Below are positions 10,000 through 21,273 of a DNA stretch of 64,000 nucleotides, piece after piece. Source of the DNA: Rana temporaria (Eukaryota > Chordata > Amphibia > Anura > Ranidae); the NCBI RefSeq assembly GCF_905171775.1, contig NC_053490.1, positions 152,836,469-152,900,468 of the forward strand, in the 5' to 3' direction. Every line of letters starts with the position of its first letter. Positions within the stretch are counted from its first letter, which is position 1. The notes beneath the pieces were generated by a model that made no database searches, was not told where the DNA came from, and saw only the letters and a program-made list of their open reading frames with translations. The position numbers and the translations under genes were made by a program.

Positions 10000-10275
10000 C
10001 CCAAAGTGTATGCTGCCATGATGCGACAAGAAAAAACAAAATTGTATACTCACCTTTCTGTAATTTTCCTTTCCTGTCACATCTTCATGGCAGCATACAG
10101 ATGCCCACCCTTCTGAGGTGATATATATACAGAGAATACTGTGGCGGGGTCCTCTCTGGAATTAATAGCTACCCAGTCCTATCAGGTTGTGGGGGCGGAG
10201 TCACAACCCAAAGTGTATGCTGCCATGAAGATGCGACAGGAAAGGAAAATTACGGAAAGTTGAGTATACAATTTT
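10000..10275. repeat. DIRS terminal and internal complementary repeats
   Basis: The motif GTATGCTGCCATGA occurs at 10007 and 10212, and in inverted form (CATCTTCATGGCAGCATAC) near 10079-10098. Adjacent blocks around TGTATACTCACC and TTTCCTTTCCTGTC are also repeated in complement. Such split inverted and direct copies at the 3' end match the terminal repeat plus internal complementary region used to circularise DIRS DNA. The assignment is from structure and position. Confidence 0.7.
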
Positions 10276-10440
10276 CAGTTTTTTGTCCTGGGACAACCCG
10301 ACATTTAGGAATTTTATTTTACTTTCAATTTTGATGATCTGGGTAAACAGTATAAAGTGGATGAATTGCCACAACGGAGACAAAGACACCAATAAAAACC
10401 TGACAGGTATTCTAATCTTTTTACATACTTTTTTGTCTTA

Positions 10441-10842
10441 GGGCCCTTTCACACGTACGGACCGTATGTCCGCATTTTCATCCGTCCGTTTGCGGATGAA
10501 AACGGGACATACATGGGTCCCTATGTGATTACGGGTGTCAGCGGATGAACATCCGCTGACACCTGTAATTTGTCCGCCTCCGCAAAGATCCACATTTGCA
10601 GACGGAAGAAATCCTATTTTTCTTCCGTCTGCCGGATCGGATCGGATGAACACGGACATACGGTCCGTGTTTGTCCGATCCCCCATAGGGGAGAGCGGAG
10701 GAAACACAGGGCGGTCCCTGCACAGTGTGCGGGGACCGCCCTGTCAGCTGCCAGCTCAGCGGGGATTTTATGGAGGATCCCCGCTGAGCTTTGCGGACAC
10801 ACGGAGCGGATCATTACTGATCGGCTCCGTGTGAAAGGGCCC
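10441..10842. mobile_element. Harbinger-type MITE, GGGCCCTTTCACACG termini, TSD TTA
   Basis: The left end GGGCCCTTTCACACG and the right end CGTGTGAAAGGGCCC are perfect inverted repeats. TTA flanks both sides (10438-10440 and 10843-10845), as expected for PIF/Harbinger insertions. The interior is a series of palindromes (TCCGTCTG.., GGGGACCGCCCTG..). No coding capacity. Confidence 0.85.
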
Positions 10843-11733
10843 TTAGGCTAGGTATACAGTGTCAAAATATTTAAAGTGTAAACCACTTCAAACAGTAGCG
10901 CTGTGCTCTAATCTGAATCAAAATACAAATATTAATGTGTATTGTTCATAACAAAACATGACATTATATATAAATAAATATTCCTCATAAAAAAAGGGTG
11001 AGAAGAAAATGAAAAAACAAAACTTGAAAGTAGTCCACCAAAATGTGAAAAGTATTATCCAAATCTTCTATTATAAAGTTAAACTCAGCCACACACCTAC
11101 TCATGTGTAAGTGGTCTCTCTCCCTAGCAGATTACACACTCACAACAATAAATTGGCACAAATGGCATAAAAAGATGTCCTGCTGTCAAGGTCAGAAGTC
11201 GTACCTATGTATCTCCATACAAATGGATGATGGCCAATGGCGTATAGAAGCAAACAGAAATAACCTCCAATGGTACAGTAACCAAAATTCTGAAATGTAT
11301 TAAAAACACGATCCAAAACAACTCACATTGTACAAGATAAAAACTTGCATGTGTTGTGCTTTTTAAGGACAGTTTTCCCCGCACAGTATTTATTATTGAG
11401 TAATTTTTAATGAGGATATTTTTAAGATACAAAATCAATCTATATTAAACACAGTCTATACATTTGAAATTTATTCACGGAGACATGTAATCATACGATA
11501 TAGTTACATCTATTGGTTGACAAAAAAAAATGTTTATATGAAATTAAAATACCAATTGCGTTACAAGAACGTCTTGAAAATCAATAAAAACACCCGCAAA
11601 ATGGGCCTGTGGTACCTTTGACTTAATATCACCATGATAACTTCTTGGTAGAATCAATAACCTTGTGAAAATGACAGTTTAAACAGAAAGACTGTATTTC
11701 ACATGTCCAACCGTTACTATACTGCAGGTAAGT
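10843..11733. other. AT-rich non-coding stretch
   Basis: I see no gene, terminal repeats or convincing element. Short ORFs are random. Confidence 0.6.
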
Positions 11734-12578
11734 AAGTGGTTAACGATGTGAAATAAATTAGACGTTTGTTTTGTCAATAAAACTGAAAATTATGCAAAAA
11801 GAAAATATAATGAAAAATGTAATCTTTATAGAAAAATCTACAAGGCGGTTATTAATTTGGGAGAATAATTATCAATTGTATAACATTCAATATATCAATA
11901 TTTTAGAGAACATACAAGATAAGATCAACATGACATAATTACCCATTTCAAAGTAGCTACTGATTTGGATTACTGGTTACCAGAATTTTTAAGCTGGCTG
12001 CCGTGGCTTTCAGGACGGATACTCTTAAAGAGGAATTACTTCTTGCAACCTCTGAGTTCCAAGTATCAGGGGTTCAGGAATCTTTATGAATGTCAAAATA
12101 TGTATTGATGCATGGTGCATGTATGGGAGTGTGTGTGTCTCCCAGTGTCCGCCCCCCCCCCCTCCCCAGGGTTTCTTCCTTCTCTCCCTTGTCATCACAT
12201 TTTCTTGTCCCGAATACTATTTCAGACTCATTGTCTGATACTTGGAACTCAGAGGTCGCAAGAAGTAATTCCTCTTTAAGAGTATCCGTCCTGAAAGCCA
12301 CGGCAGCCAGCTTAAAAATTATGGTAACCAGCAATCCAAACCAGTAGCTACTTTGAAATGGGTAATTATGTCATGTTGATCTTGTCTTGTATTCAGTTAT
12401 GTTCTCTAAAATATTGATATATTGAATGTTATACAATTGATAATTATTCTCCCAAATTAATAACCGCCTTGTAGATTTTTCTATAAAGATTACATTTTTC
12501 ATTATATTTTCTTTTTGCATAATTTTCAGTTTTATTGACAAAACAAACGTCTAATTTATTTCACATTGTTAGCCACTT
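11734..12578. repeat. Long inverted repeat, arms about 340 bp, spacer 165 bp
   Basis: Left arm 11734-12069 and right arm 12235-12578 are reverse complements with only scattered mismatches and one 8-bp length difference near 12394. The inner ends are CCAAGTATCAG and CTGATACTTGG. The spacer (12070-12234) contains a C-rich tract near 12150. Neither arm shows transposon ends or coding sequence. A transcript would form a long hairpin. Confidence 0.9.
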
Positions 12579-14207
12579 CATAAAAATTATAATAAGCTCT
12601 GCACAAAAGGCATGGCTTATTTTTCATTGGCAAGCAAAACCTAATCATTTACTCACCAGGGACCTCAGTGAGTTTGAGGTAATATCACCTTCAACCACTA
12701 GGTATCTCACATGTGTTTTGAGCTTATCTTTTTAATTAATATATTCTATTTTTCATACTGTGTATCTGTTTTTATGTTCTATTTGTTCTGAGGAATATAT
12801 ATACAGTATAAGATTTGTGTATACTGCTAATCGGCATCATATAAAATACGCTCAGTATAATTTTAATTAATTTACATACATAAAATGGTTCTATATTTAT
12901 GTATAAGTGTATATTTTTTTTAAAAACTGGTTTGTCTAGGAATATGAATCAATATCACACAAAATGATTATCTATATGGATAAATTAATAGTTCTGATAT
13001 ATCTCATAAGTATGTGTAAATTCTTATACATTTATAATCATGATTTGGTGTCTTTCATAATGCTAATTAGCAATTCAGAATGCATCTTAGTAGTCACTAT
13101 AGTCACTGTACCGGGTGATTCCCAACCCATCTGGCCATGGGACCACCTATTCCACTCCAGCGGTAAATATTTCACCATTTTAGACCCCAAATGGGACTTA
13201 TGATGATGTTTTCCTATTTCTGAAATGATGTAATGTGTTTTATAGAGCCAATTTTTCCCTGATGAAGACCGCTACAGATGTTGAAACATGTTGAGGATTC
13301 TACTCTGTTCAGCAATCTGATATGTAACAATGTGCACAGTATTGTGTAAACTTGAATACAAGCTACACTGTGGAGTATGTATTGTATCTATTGGCCAACC
13401 TTTTTATATGTTGTAATTTATTTTATCATGACACCTGTATATTCTCAATAAATGTACCCCTTTTGCTATCCATTTGCTACTTTTTCAAACTTATTACACT
13501 GCTGTCCAAAAGGTTGGGGAACCTTTCCATTTTTCATATTATTTCGGGGTTTGCAGCGCATATATTTCTCCCCCATGTGTCCCATTCCCATAACTAACAT
13601 ACATTTTAGGGCTATTTCAAATAACAATAGTGACCAAATTGTGATATAGTCCAGAAAATTACAGGCATGCTGAAGTTACAACATTTTATATATTTGAGTA
13701 AAGTGACCATACTGCTTTTAGCCTGGCTGCCAAAAAAAAAAAACATTCCATATATCCTTATAAAGTACCCTTATAAAGACTTATCAGATGGTCGGGTAAC
13801 TTTAAATCTGAAAAGCACAAATTACAATTTTACAACATTCAATGAAACGTTTCTTACTTTGAAATTCAATTTCCTAAATAATTTGGAATAAAAAAATTCC
13901 ATATAGAAGAAGATATCTCTGATTAAGATATTATGTGCACTATTAAATCCTTTTTTGAAAGGGTAATTGACAGATTTGGATGGATTCCCAGCATAATTCT
14001 TGAGAATTGGAAAGAAGAATATTGTGACAAATTTTCTACTTCAAACTGCATTAGAAAAACAGACACTTCTGAATGAATTGGAAAAAGTGCTTACTATACT
14101 TGTTGCCACCAAATACTATTTTTTAATTGAGGGAAAACCAGGTAATAAAAATCTGGACTAATATAAATATTGTGCCACTTCAATATGTTTAATTAGTTAG
14201 GCAGTTA
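12579..14207. other. AT-rich non-coding stretch
   Basis: No gene was recognised. Around 13255-13300 there is a TGATGAAG...GTTGAAACATGTTG motif that recurs in other repeats of the window (for example 23383-23417), so part of this is probably an old, diverged repeat. Confidence 0.5.
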
Positions 14208-14878
14208 GGGCCAGATTCATAGAAGAAATACGCCGGAGTATCGAAATACGCCGGAGTGTCGTATCTTAATTTGCGATTCACAAACAAGATACGATGGCAT
14301 TTGGCTAAGATCCGACAGGCTTACGGCTTCGTACGCCTTCGGATCTTAGGCTGCAATACTTCGGCCGCCGCTGGGTGGAGTTCACGTCATTTTCCAGCGT
14401 CAGGTATGCAAATAAGCTTTTACGGCGATCCACAAAGCTACTCGCGTGCGTTACGTCGTTGCAAGTCGTTTTTTCCCGTCGCAAAGTTAAGCCTGCTTTT
14501 TCAAGGCTTAACTTTACACCAGCCATGTTAAAGTATGGCCGTCGTTCCCACGTCGAATAAAAAAAATATTTTTCGGCGTAAGTACGTTACGCACGTCGCC
14601 ATTCACAAACACGTCGGGGCGCCGTAATTTTGCGCAAAGCACGTCGGGAAATTTACTAACGGAGCATGCGCAGAATGTTTGGTGCGGGAGCGCACCTAAT
14701 TTAAAAATGGTACATGCCCCATTTGAATTAGGCGGGCTTGCGCCGGATGGCTTTAGGTTGCACCGTCATAAGTTTACACGCAAGTGCTTGGTGAATCAGG
14801 CACTTGCGCTGAAAACTTGCGGCGGTGTAGCGTAAAGACGATACATTACGCCGCCGCAGTTTTTGCTGAATCTGGCCC
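14208..14878. mobile_element. Harbinger-family MITE, GGGCCAGATTCA termini
   Basis: The left end GGGCCAGATTCA and the right end TGAATCTGGCCC are perfect inverted repeats. The interior is rich in CGCCG and GTACG motifs and has a TTTCAAGGCTTAACTTT segment resembling the 5' part of the larger Harbinger copies. No gene. The flanks TTA and AGA do not match, so the TSD has decayed. Confidence 0.85.
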
Positions 14879-15082
14879 AGAGTCTGGTTCAAAAATAAGA
14901 CAAGTCCATCCAGTTGAAGGGAACAAAATACAATCCTATATACACAATCCTATACCCACAGTTGATCCAGAGGGGAAAAAAAATAGAAAAGAAAAAAACT
15001 GCGCTGGAAACAAACCTAACAATACAGCTGCAACTCAAAGTGAAATACACACAAAATAGCCATGGAAAAAATAAGCTTCACT

Positions 15083-15442
15083 CTTAAGCCCTGTACACAC
15101 GATCGGTTTGTCTGATGAAAACGCTTTGTTGAAAAAAATTAGAACATGTTTTAAAATTTTCCTATGGATAAAAGAACGATAGAAAAAGACGAACGTCTGT
15201 GTGGAACTCCATCGGAGAAAAATCCATGCATGCTCAGAATCAAGTCGACGCATGCTCGGAAGCATTGAACTTCATTTTTCTCAGCACGGCGTAGTGTTTT
15301 ACGTCACCGTGTTTGACACGGTTGGATTTTTGACTGATGGTGTGTAGGCAAGACTGATGAAAGTCAGCTTCATCAGATATCCGACGGAAAAATCCATTGG
15401 ATTAGATTCCATCAGATATCCGATCGTGTGTACAGGGCTTAA
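15083..15442. mobile_element. MITE with GCCCTGTACACACGATCGG termini flanked by TTAA
   Basis: The ends GCCCTGTACACACGATCGG and their exact complement are perfect inverted repeats of about 19 bp, each directly flanked by TTAA. The interior is palindromic (GATGAAAACG, TCCATCAGATATC). It shares the GTACACACG core with MITEs at 5903, 52050 and 56066. Non-coding. Confidence 0.85.
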
Positions 15443-15590
15443 AAGTGACATATTACCAAATAAGTAAACACAAAACAACAGATAAAATAAATGACAAGTG
15501 AAAAGATGTTTTTCTTTTTCAATATGTTTATTAAAAGGTATTTCCATTTTCCATATAATAAAAAAGTACAAATAAAGTGTACAAACAACT

Positions 15591-17029
15591 TACCGTATTT
15601 TCCAGTGTATAAGGCGACCGGGCGTATAAGACAACCTCTAATTTTACAGTTTTTTAAGATGTTTTACCTTTACTCACAGTATAAGACGACCCCCCTTCCT
15701 AGGCTTCCGTTGCTTCATATTAGACATGTGCACAGAATTTTTTTTTGTTTTTTTTTGTTCTGTTTCGTATCGTTCCGTAGGTTCGTTCCTGTTCGTTTTT
15801 CGTAAGACGCCCGTTTTCCTGTTCGTTCCCGTTCGTTTTTCGTACGACGCAATTTTTTCGTATTCCGATCGTTTCGTATTTTGGTTACCGTTTTATTTTC
15901 GTACATGCGGGATGGTTCGTTATTCTGTTTAACTCATGTTCGTTACTTGTTAGACAATAATTTTTGTGAATTTTCGTCATTTTGTACTTTCGTAAATATA
16001 TCGATAGTCTAGCCAACTGATCTCCCTTCAGACGAAAATCCACAGAAAAGTTTATTTGGCTTTATTGTACTACTCAGCACAAAAGAGAAGCTGCTTCACT
16101 AACTACACTCACTGCCCATTCAGAAAAACGAAAATGACATCTTATAACAAAAGATTTGCATTCTGTATTTTGAAACCAAATTACAAACAGAAAAAAAGGA
16201 ATTCAGAATACAGAATACAAATCTTTTGTTATAAGATGTCATATGAACATACAAACAGAAAAAGGAATCAAACAAAATACAGAATGAAAATCTTTTGTTA
16301 TAGATGTCATATGAACATACGAATGAAAATCAAAATACGAACAGAACAAGGATTCAAACAAAATAAAGAATGCAAGTCTTTTGTTATAGATGTCATATTC
16401 GTTCTTTTGCCGTTTTCGTCGGATCGTTCGTTCGTATTTGCGGTTGTTCGTTATGCGACTCATTCGTAATCCCGTCGTTTTCGTATTTTGGTGCTTAAAT
16501 TTTTTCGTATGTACACATTATTCTGCGGGTACGAAAATGAACATTTTCATACGAAAATAACATTCGTACGAACGGGAATGCACATATCTACTTCATATTT
16601 CTTCCTTCTGGAGCCATATTCTTCTTGCTGGAGCCATATTCTTCTTGCTGGAGCTGGAGCTGGAGCCAAACACAGCGAGCGATGTATTCTATTAATGAAT
16701 ACAAAGCCTGCTTGGATTGGCAGAGGCTGTAACATCATTAGCCCATGCCTCTCTGACTCTCAAAGCCAATCCGAGCAGGCTACTGTATGTAGCTTGTTCG
16801 GATTGGCAGAGGTTGTTACTCCAATCCGAGCAGGATCTGTATTTATTTGAATACGTCCCTCACCGGGATTGGCTAAGCGGTGTATACTGTATGTAGCCGA
16901 AGCTACATACAGTATTGCTGCACATCCAGCAGGCATCCGAGCAGCTGACCCGGCGTATAAGACGACCCCTGCTTTTTGGCTATTTTTTTTAAGTGTAAAA
17001 GGTAGTCTTATACGCCAGCAAATACAGTA
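15591..17029. mobile_element. TACCGTATTTTCC MITE, second copy, with a nested hAT element
   Basis: The left end TACCGTATTTTCCAGTGTAT and the right end (complement TACTGTATTTGCTGGCGTAT) match the family at 8608-9295. Internal GTATAAGACGACCCC copies lie near both ends. It contains the hAT element at 15721-16590 and a palindrome-rich segment (16650-16920) with repeated GATTGGCAGAGG and CAATCCGAGCAGG. Confidence 0.8.
15721..16590. mobile_element. hAT non-autonomous element with exact 8-bp TSD CTTCATAT
   Basis: CTTCATAT occurs at 15713-15720 and 16591-16598, directly bordering the termini TAGACATGTGCAC and (complement) TAGATATGTGCAT. An 8-bp TSD with short TAG-starting inverted repeats is the hAT signature. 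The interior is rich in TTCGT and ACGAA and includes a roughly 60-bp repeat (ACAGAATACAAATCTTTTG-like) near 16150-16390. No transposase is encoded. Confidence 0.9.
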
Positions 17030-17462
17030 CATGGATATAAGCAGTAGAAAATACACAATACTAGGATCGAGAATCTGATAACAGTCAAGCAAGATGTTTC
17101 ATCAACAATCGGTAATATTCTAGATGACAGTTTTCGTTTATAATACAAATCCTAACAAGTGTGTCTCCATAAAGGAGCCTCATTTTCAGATCCATTTAAA
17201 AGAATGTTATCTAAGTGCCTTTAATTTCAATCTTTGTTATTTTAATCTAAAATCAAGGTACCTTAAATAATATCAAGTATATAACGTGTGTGGTGAAAAA
17301 CATATGTGAACTATCATGTGCAAAAATGAATAATGAAGAATACATTTTAAGTGGCTCACATTTACCCTTATCATATCAGATTCAATCCAATTTAGAAATG
17401 ATATCAGGTTCAGTTGGAGTAGTACTTTGGCATCCCAGTCTTACTATTATAAATCAACCAAA
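17030..17462. other. Non-coding stretch left of the minus-strand LINE
   Basis: No feature recognised; part may be 3' UTR of the minus-strand LINE that ends at 17463. Confidence 0.4.
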
Positions 17463-19520
17463 TCAAAATATATATGAAATGAATTTATAAGTTAAAATCC
17501 CATTAGTATCGCAGACATCTTCTATACGTAATAGACATTTGTTCTTCCACCATTCAAAATTACCAGGGGTGAGCCCTGGGGTGAAATTTTTATTTCCAAA
17601 AATAGGTGCCATCGGAGAATGAAGAGATTTAAATTTGTATGTCCTGAATAACCTGTCCCAGATATTTAAGGATAGCAACAATGTTGGACACAAAATTGGT
17701 GGTCTTTCTTTCGGTGATAACCAAATCATGTGTGAAATTGACCTACCACGACATGCGTAACTTTCTATTTCCATCCAAATAGGGTAGGGATGAGAAGAAT
17801 GAGATCTAGTCAATTGTGCCAACACTGCAGCATAATAATATTTTAGTAAATCGGGAGTCCCTAAACCTCTGTTAATCTTAGGTGTGAGCAGCGTGCGTTT
17901 ATTCACCCTAGGCCTCTTGTTTCCCCAGATATAAGAAATAATTTTAGACTGAAAAGCGTTTAGGTCCAAGCGAACTAATGCCACCGGTAGTGTGCGGAAA
18001 TAGTATAAGATTTTTGGGAGAATATTCATCTTTAAAGAATGTAATCTGCCAAACCATGATGGTGGACAGAGTAACCATTTGTCCAGATCAGCTGTCAGTT
18101 TTTTTACAAAGAGCAGGGTCGTTTTGGGAGTATAAAGTGCGCAAAGATGGTGTGATGTTGATCCCCAAATATGGGAGGGAATCAGAGTTCCAATTAAAAG
18201 AGTATGATTGCTTTAGAGAGGAGATCGTGGCATCATCTAATGATATGTTCAAGGCTTGTGACTTTTCTACATTAACGGTAAGACCCGAAACAGTGGAGAA
18301 TAACTTAAGGATAGCATTTAAATTGGGGAGAGTAGTGATGGGGTATGAGATCAGCATTAGGTGTCATCTGCAAAAAGGACACATTTATGCTTACTGGTAC
18401 CACATTTAATACACAGGATGTCTAAAGTAGAACGTATCTTGATTGCTAAAGGTTCAAGGGCTAAAAGAAAAAAGTGGTGACAGAGGACAACATTGTCGTG
18501 TACCTTTATTGATGAAAATGGGGCTGGAGGAGTAACCCTTTATCATCAAGGATGCTGAAGGGGAACCATATAGTACCAGAAGTATAGTCAAAAATTGATT
18601 TAAAACCTAGTCTATGTAAAATATAGAAGAGATAATTCCAAGATAGGGAATCAAATGCCTTGTGCATATCTAAGGACAAAAGCATACTCTTCCTTTTCCC
18701 TTCTGCATTCCAATCAGAATGTATTGCTGATATGACATCAATCACTCTTCTAATTTGATCAGCAGTCTGACGTCCCAGGACAAATCCTGCCTGGTCTGGG
18801 TGTATATATTGGGCCAGAATAGAATTTAGTCTTGATGCCAAAATTGTTGTCATAATTTTTAAATCTGTGTTAATTAAGGAAAAAGGACAGTAGTTAGCAC
18901 AGAGCCCTTGGTCTTTACCTGCTTTAGGGATGACATGTATATAAGCTTTGTTTTCTTGAGTTGGGAGGAATGTACTTTGTCTAATAGCATTAAAAAATTT
19001 ACAGAGATGGGGGGTCAAGATTTCTTTAAATTTACGATAATAGTGTCTAGAGAACCCGTCGGGGCCCAGTGCTTTAGAGGGATTACAATTTTTTTATTGC
19101 TAGTCCTATTTCTTCTTAAGAAAATTCCCTATACATGAGTCCTGAGTGTTCTTGCGTCAATTTGGGTAAAGTAAAATTTTCAAGAAAAAGATCCATTACT
19201 TTTTGGTCAAAAGTTGCTGGTTTGCTATATAATGTGGAGTAAAAGTTTTCAAACTCATTCAAAATTAGTTTTGGATTTTGGGTCGGATATCCATTATTTA
19301 TTCTAAGTTTTGGTAAAGCAGGAATGTAAGAGCGTGGGACTAGTTTTCTTGCTAATAACGTAGTAGGTTTATCTCCCATTGTATAGTATTTATGTCGAGT
19401 CCATCTTATGTTTTTTTCCGCCTGTGTTTTTAGGCTCAAGTTCAGTGACAGTCTAGCATTATCGATTTTTGGCCTAATATCTATCTGGGGAGATTTTTTT
19501 TTGTTCAGATAGCAGATTTT
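17463..19520 (-). pseudogene. Second LINE, ORF2 fragment (reverse transcriptase and C-terminus), 5'-truncated
   Basis: Minus-strand blocks read, in order: a pre-RT segment (TRHKYYTMGDKPTTLLARKL, 19439-19116), reverse transcriptase (HPDQAGFVLGRQTADQIRRV and LSLDMHKAFDSLSWNYLFYI, 19018-18506), LFADD near 18361-18381, a post-RT domain (LPYLGINITPSLRTLY, 18357-18088) and the C-terminal domain (PKILYYFRTLPVAL, ending at the stop at 17463). Frameshifts separate the blocks. The endonuclease and ORF1 are missing, typical of 5' truncation during insertion. The sequence differs clearly from the element at 1-5790, so this is another L1/Tx1 lineage. Confidence 0.9.
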
Positions 19521-20303
19521 TTAATTCCTTCTCCTGATCCACAACAATCAGGGGATAACACTACAGAGCGCATTGCCCAGGCCGTGGCAGCACTACTGAC
19601 CCCCACGATAGCTGCAACAGTGGAGAAGGCCGTAAACGCTGGGATGGTGCAAATAAAAGCCCAGCTAGGGGAACACGATACCAGGCTGAATGAACTAGAA
19701 CACCGTCTCTCTAATGTAGAGGAAGAGCTTTATCAGGCACAGGCCACTGAACATGCCCAAGATAAAACAAACCAGTACATTTTACAAAAGCTGGATGATT
19801 TGGAAAATAGGTCCAGGAGGAGCAACCTGCGATTCGTAGGAGTACCGGAATCACTCCAAGCATCTGCACTCTCAGATTTCTGCACGCTGCGCATCCCAGA
19901 AGCCCTAGGCCTTCCGGGCCCCTGCACTGTAGAATGTGCCCACCGCATGTGGGCCTTCAACTCAGACCGCAAGTCACCTCGACCAATAATCGCCAAATAC
20001 CTTAATTACTCAGACAAGTCCCTTATACTGCAAAAATTCAGGCAATCCCGCCAAATCCAAATGAATGGAATAAGGGTCTTGGTCTTTGCTGATTACTCGA
20101 TTGAGGTTTCAAAGACGAGGAAAGCTTTTCAGCAGGTCTGCACAGAACTTTTCAAACAGCAAATCAAATTCACTTTAGCCTTTCCGGCCACTCTCCACCT
20201 CAAAGCTCCTAATGGCGATCAATTATGCTTTCAGGATCCCTCTGAAGCAGAAGCCTTTTTTACGGTCCCAGCATGCAGGTCCACACTCCCAAACCCCTTC
20301 TAA
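19521..20303 (+). CDS. LINE ORF1 (L1-type coiled-coil RNA-binding protein), 5'-truncated
   Basis: The frame is open from about 19521 to the stop at 20303, with no clear ATG at the start, so the N-terminus is missing. It reads a coiled coil (LGEHDTRLNELEHRLSNVEE, then QDKTNQYILQKLDDLENRSR), an RRM-like region (RRSNLRFVGVPE, RPIIAKYLNYSDKSLILQK) and a C-terminal domain (KQQIKFTLAFPATLHLKAP, DPSEAEAFF). This is the transposase_22 / L1 ORF1p architecture. No internal stop or frameshift occurs in the remaining 260 codons. Role: RNA chaperone of the LINE particle. Its own ORF2 is destroyed. Confidence 0.85.
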   Translation, partial: LIPSPDPQQSGDNTTERIAQAVAALLTPTIAATVEKAVNAGMVQIKAQLGEHDTRLNELEHRLSNVEEELYQAQATEHAQDKTNQYILQKLDDLENRSRRSNLRFVGVPESLQASALSDFCTLRIPEALGLPGPCTVECAHRMWAFNSDRKSPRPIIAKYLNYSDKSLILQKFRQSRQIQMNGIRVLVFADYSIEVSKTRKAFQQVCTELFKQQIKFTLAFPATLHLKAPNGDQLCFQDPSEAEAFFTVPACRSTLPNPF

Positions 20304-21273
20304 GGCCCCTCCACTTAATCGTCCAGGTGGGAGAATGGATGGACAGCCGCACTCCAAAAAGTCTTGTTGAAAAAAGACGTGCTCTTTATTGTAAAAAGGA
20401 AAAAATGCACAGCACACAACAGCATACAGTGGGATAGACAGCTGACGCATTTCGCATTAACAACTAATGCTTAGTCCCATGGACCAAAGGAGCCCGCAGA
20501 AAGACTCCCCCAAGCGTTTCAGAGCTTCGGTCCCGGACCCCTCCCGGTCCACCCCGAAATGAATAGATGCACCTTGTTTGTGCTCTTGCCCGTTTTTTTT
20601 TTCTACGGACACACACGTTGCAGCACCCCGGCTTTTGCCTGTGCCTGGTACTTCTCAACTTTACCTGTCTCCTTGGGCCCCATGCACCGGTGTCGCTTTC
20701 TCTGATCCACCGGATCAAGGTAGACCAATGTACCTTTACATTCTACATGCATGCATTGATTGCCTAATCCTATTGTTCTAATATGACTCTGCTCAGTTAA
20801 CATTGTTTGTATACTTATTATTGTTCTCCTCTTTATGTCCCTCCAGGTTGCTGTTAGGTTGTTTTTTAAATGCACCTCCTGGTCTCACTGTATGCAACCT
20901 TATTGTTTCTTCCCCGTTTACAAATTCATGACAGCCGCATGACACCTTGCACCCCATTTTGGGCTCCCGGGTCTCATGCTGCCAGGATCATGACATGGGG
21001 GCCGGCTCATACAGTGACTTCATGTGGAAAAAAGCGAAGCTCTCGCGATTGGTTTTGTTTGTTTTTGTTGCTTTTGTATCAGGTTTCCCCCTTGTCCCCC
21101 TCCCCTGTTTCCTCCTTACCCTCGTACACCTACATACCCCTACTCTCTCTGCCACCAGACCTCCGTGACGAGTGTGGCACACCCCCCCTTGCCCCGGTGA
21201 TTCCCCGTCGATCCAAACAGCGCTGTGACATTTCTGTAACTTTTTCTCAAACCCCTTTCTCAGACCCTCCAAC
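20304..21273 (+). other. Spacer between LINE ORF1 and ORF2, with an inserted repeat fragment
   Basis: The stretch has no credible gene. At 20338-20365 it holds GGACAGCCGCACTCCAAAAA, also found as the arms of the inverted repeat at 41727-41945, followed by a GACGCATTTCGCATTAAC motif near 20443. A foreign repeat therefore sits in the 5' half. The remainder is C/T-rich, as in other LINE spacers. Confidence 0.55.

Larger units (their letters stand above)
5815..10275 (+). mobile_element. DIRS-type tyrosine-recombinase retrotransposon, 5'-truncated and interrupted
   Basis: Plus-strand coding blocks run Gag (5815-6950), reverse transcriptase and RNase H (about 6850-8210) and tyrosine recombinase (about 8460-9935), followed by terminal and internal complementary repeats (10000-10275). 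This order, with a tyrosine recombinase in place of an integrase, is diagnostic of DIRS elements. The Gag start is missing. Two MITEs are inserted (about 5903-6314 and 8608-9295), and stops and frameshifts occur throughout. The copy is inactive. Confidence 0.9.

Noticed and set aside
15491..16469. Phe-rich and Lys/Asn-rich ORFs near 15.5-16.5 kb
   Set aside because: They are readings of T-rich and TTCGT-rich sequence inside a hAT element with exact TSDs.
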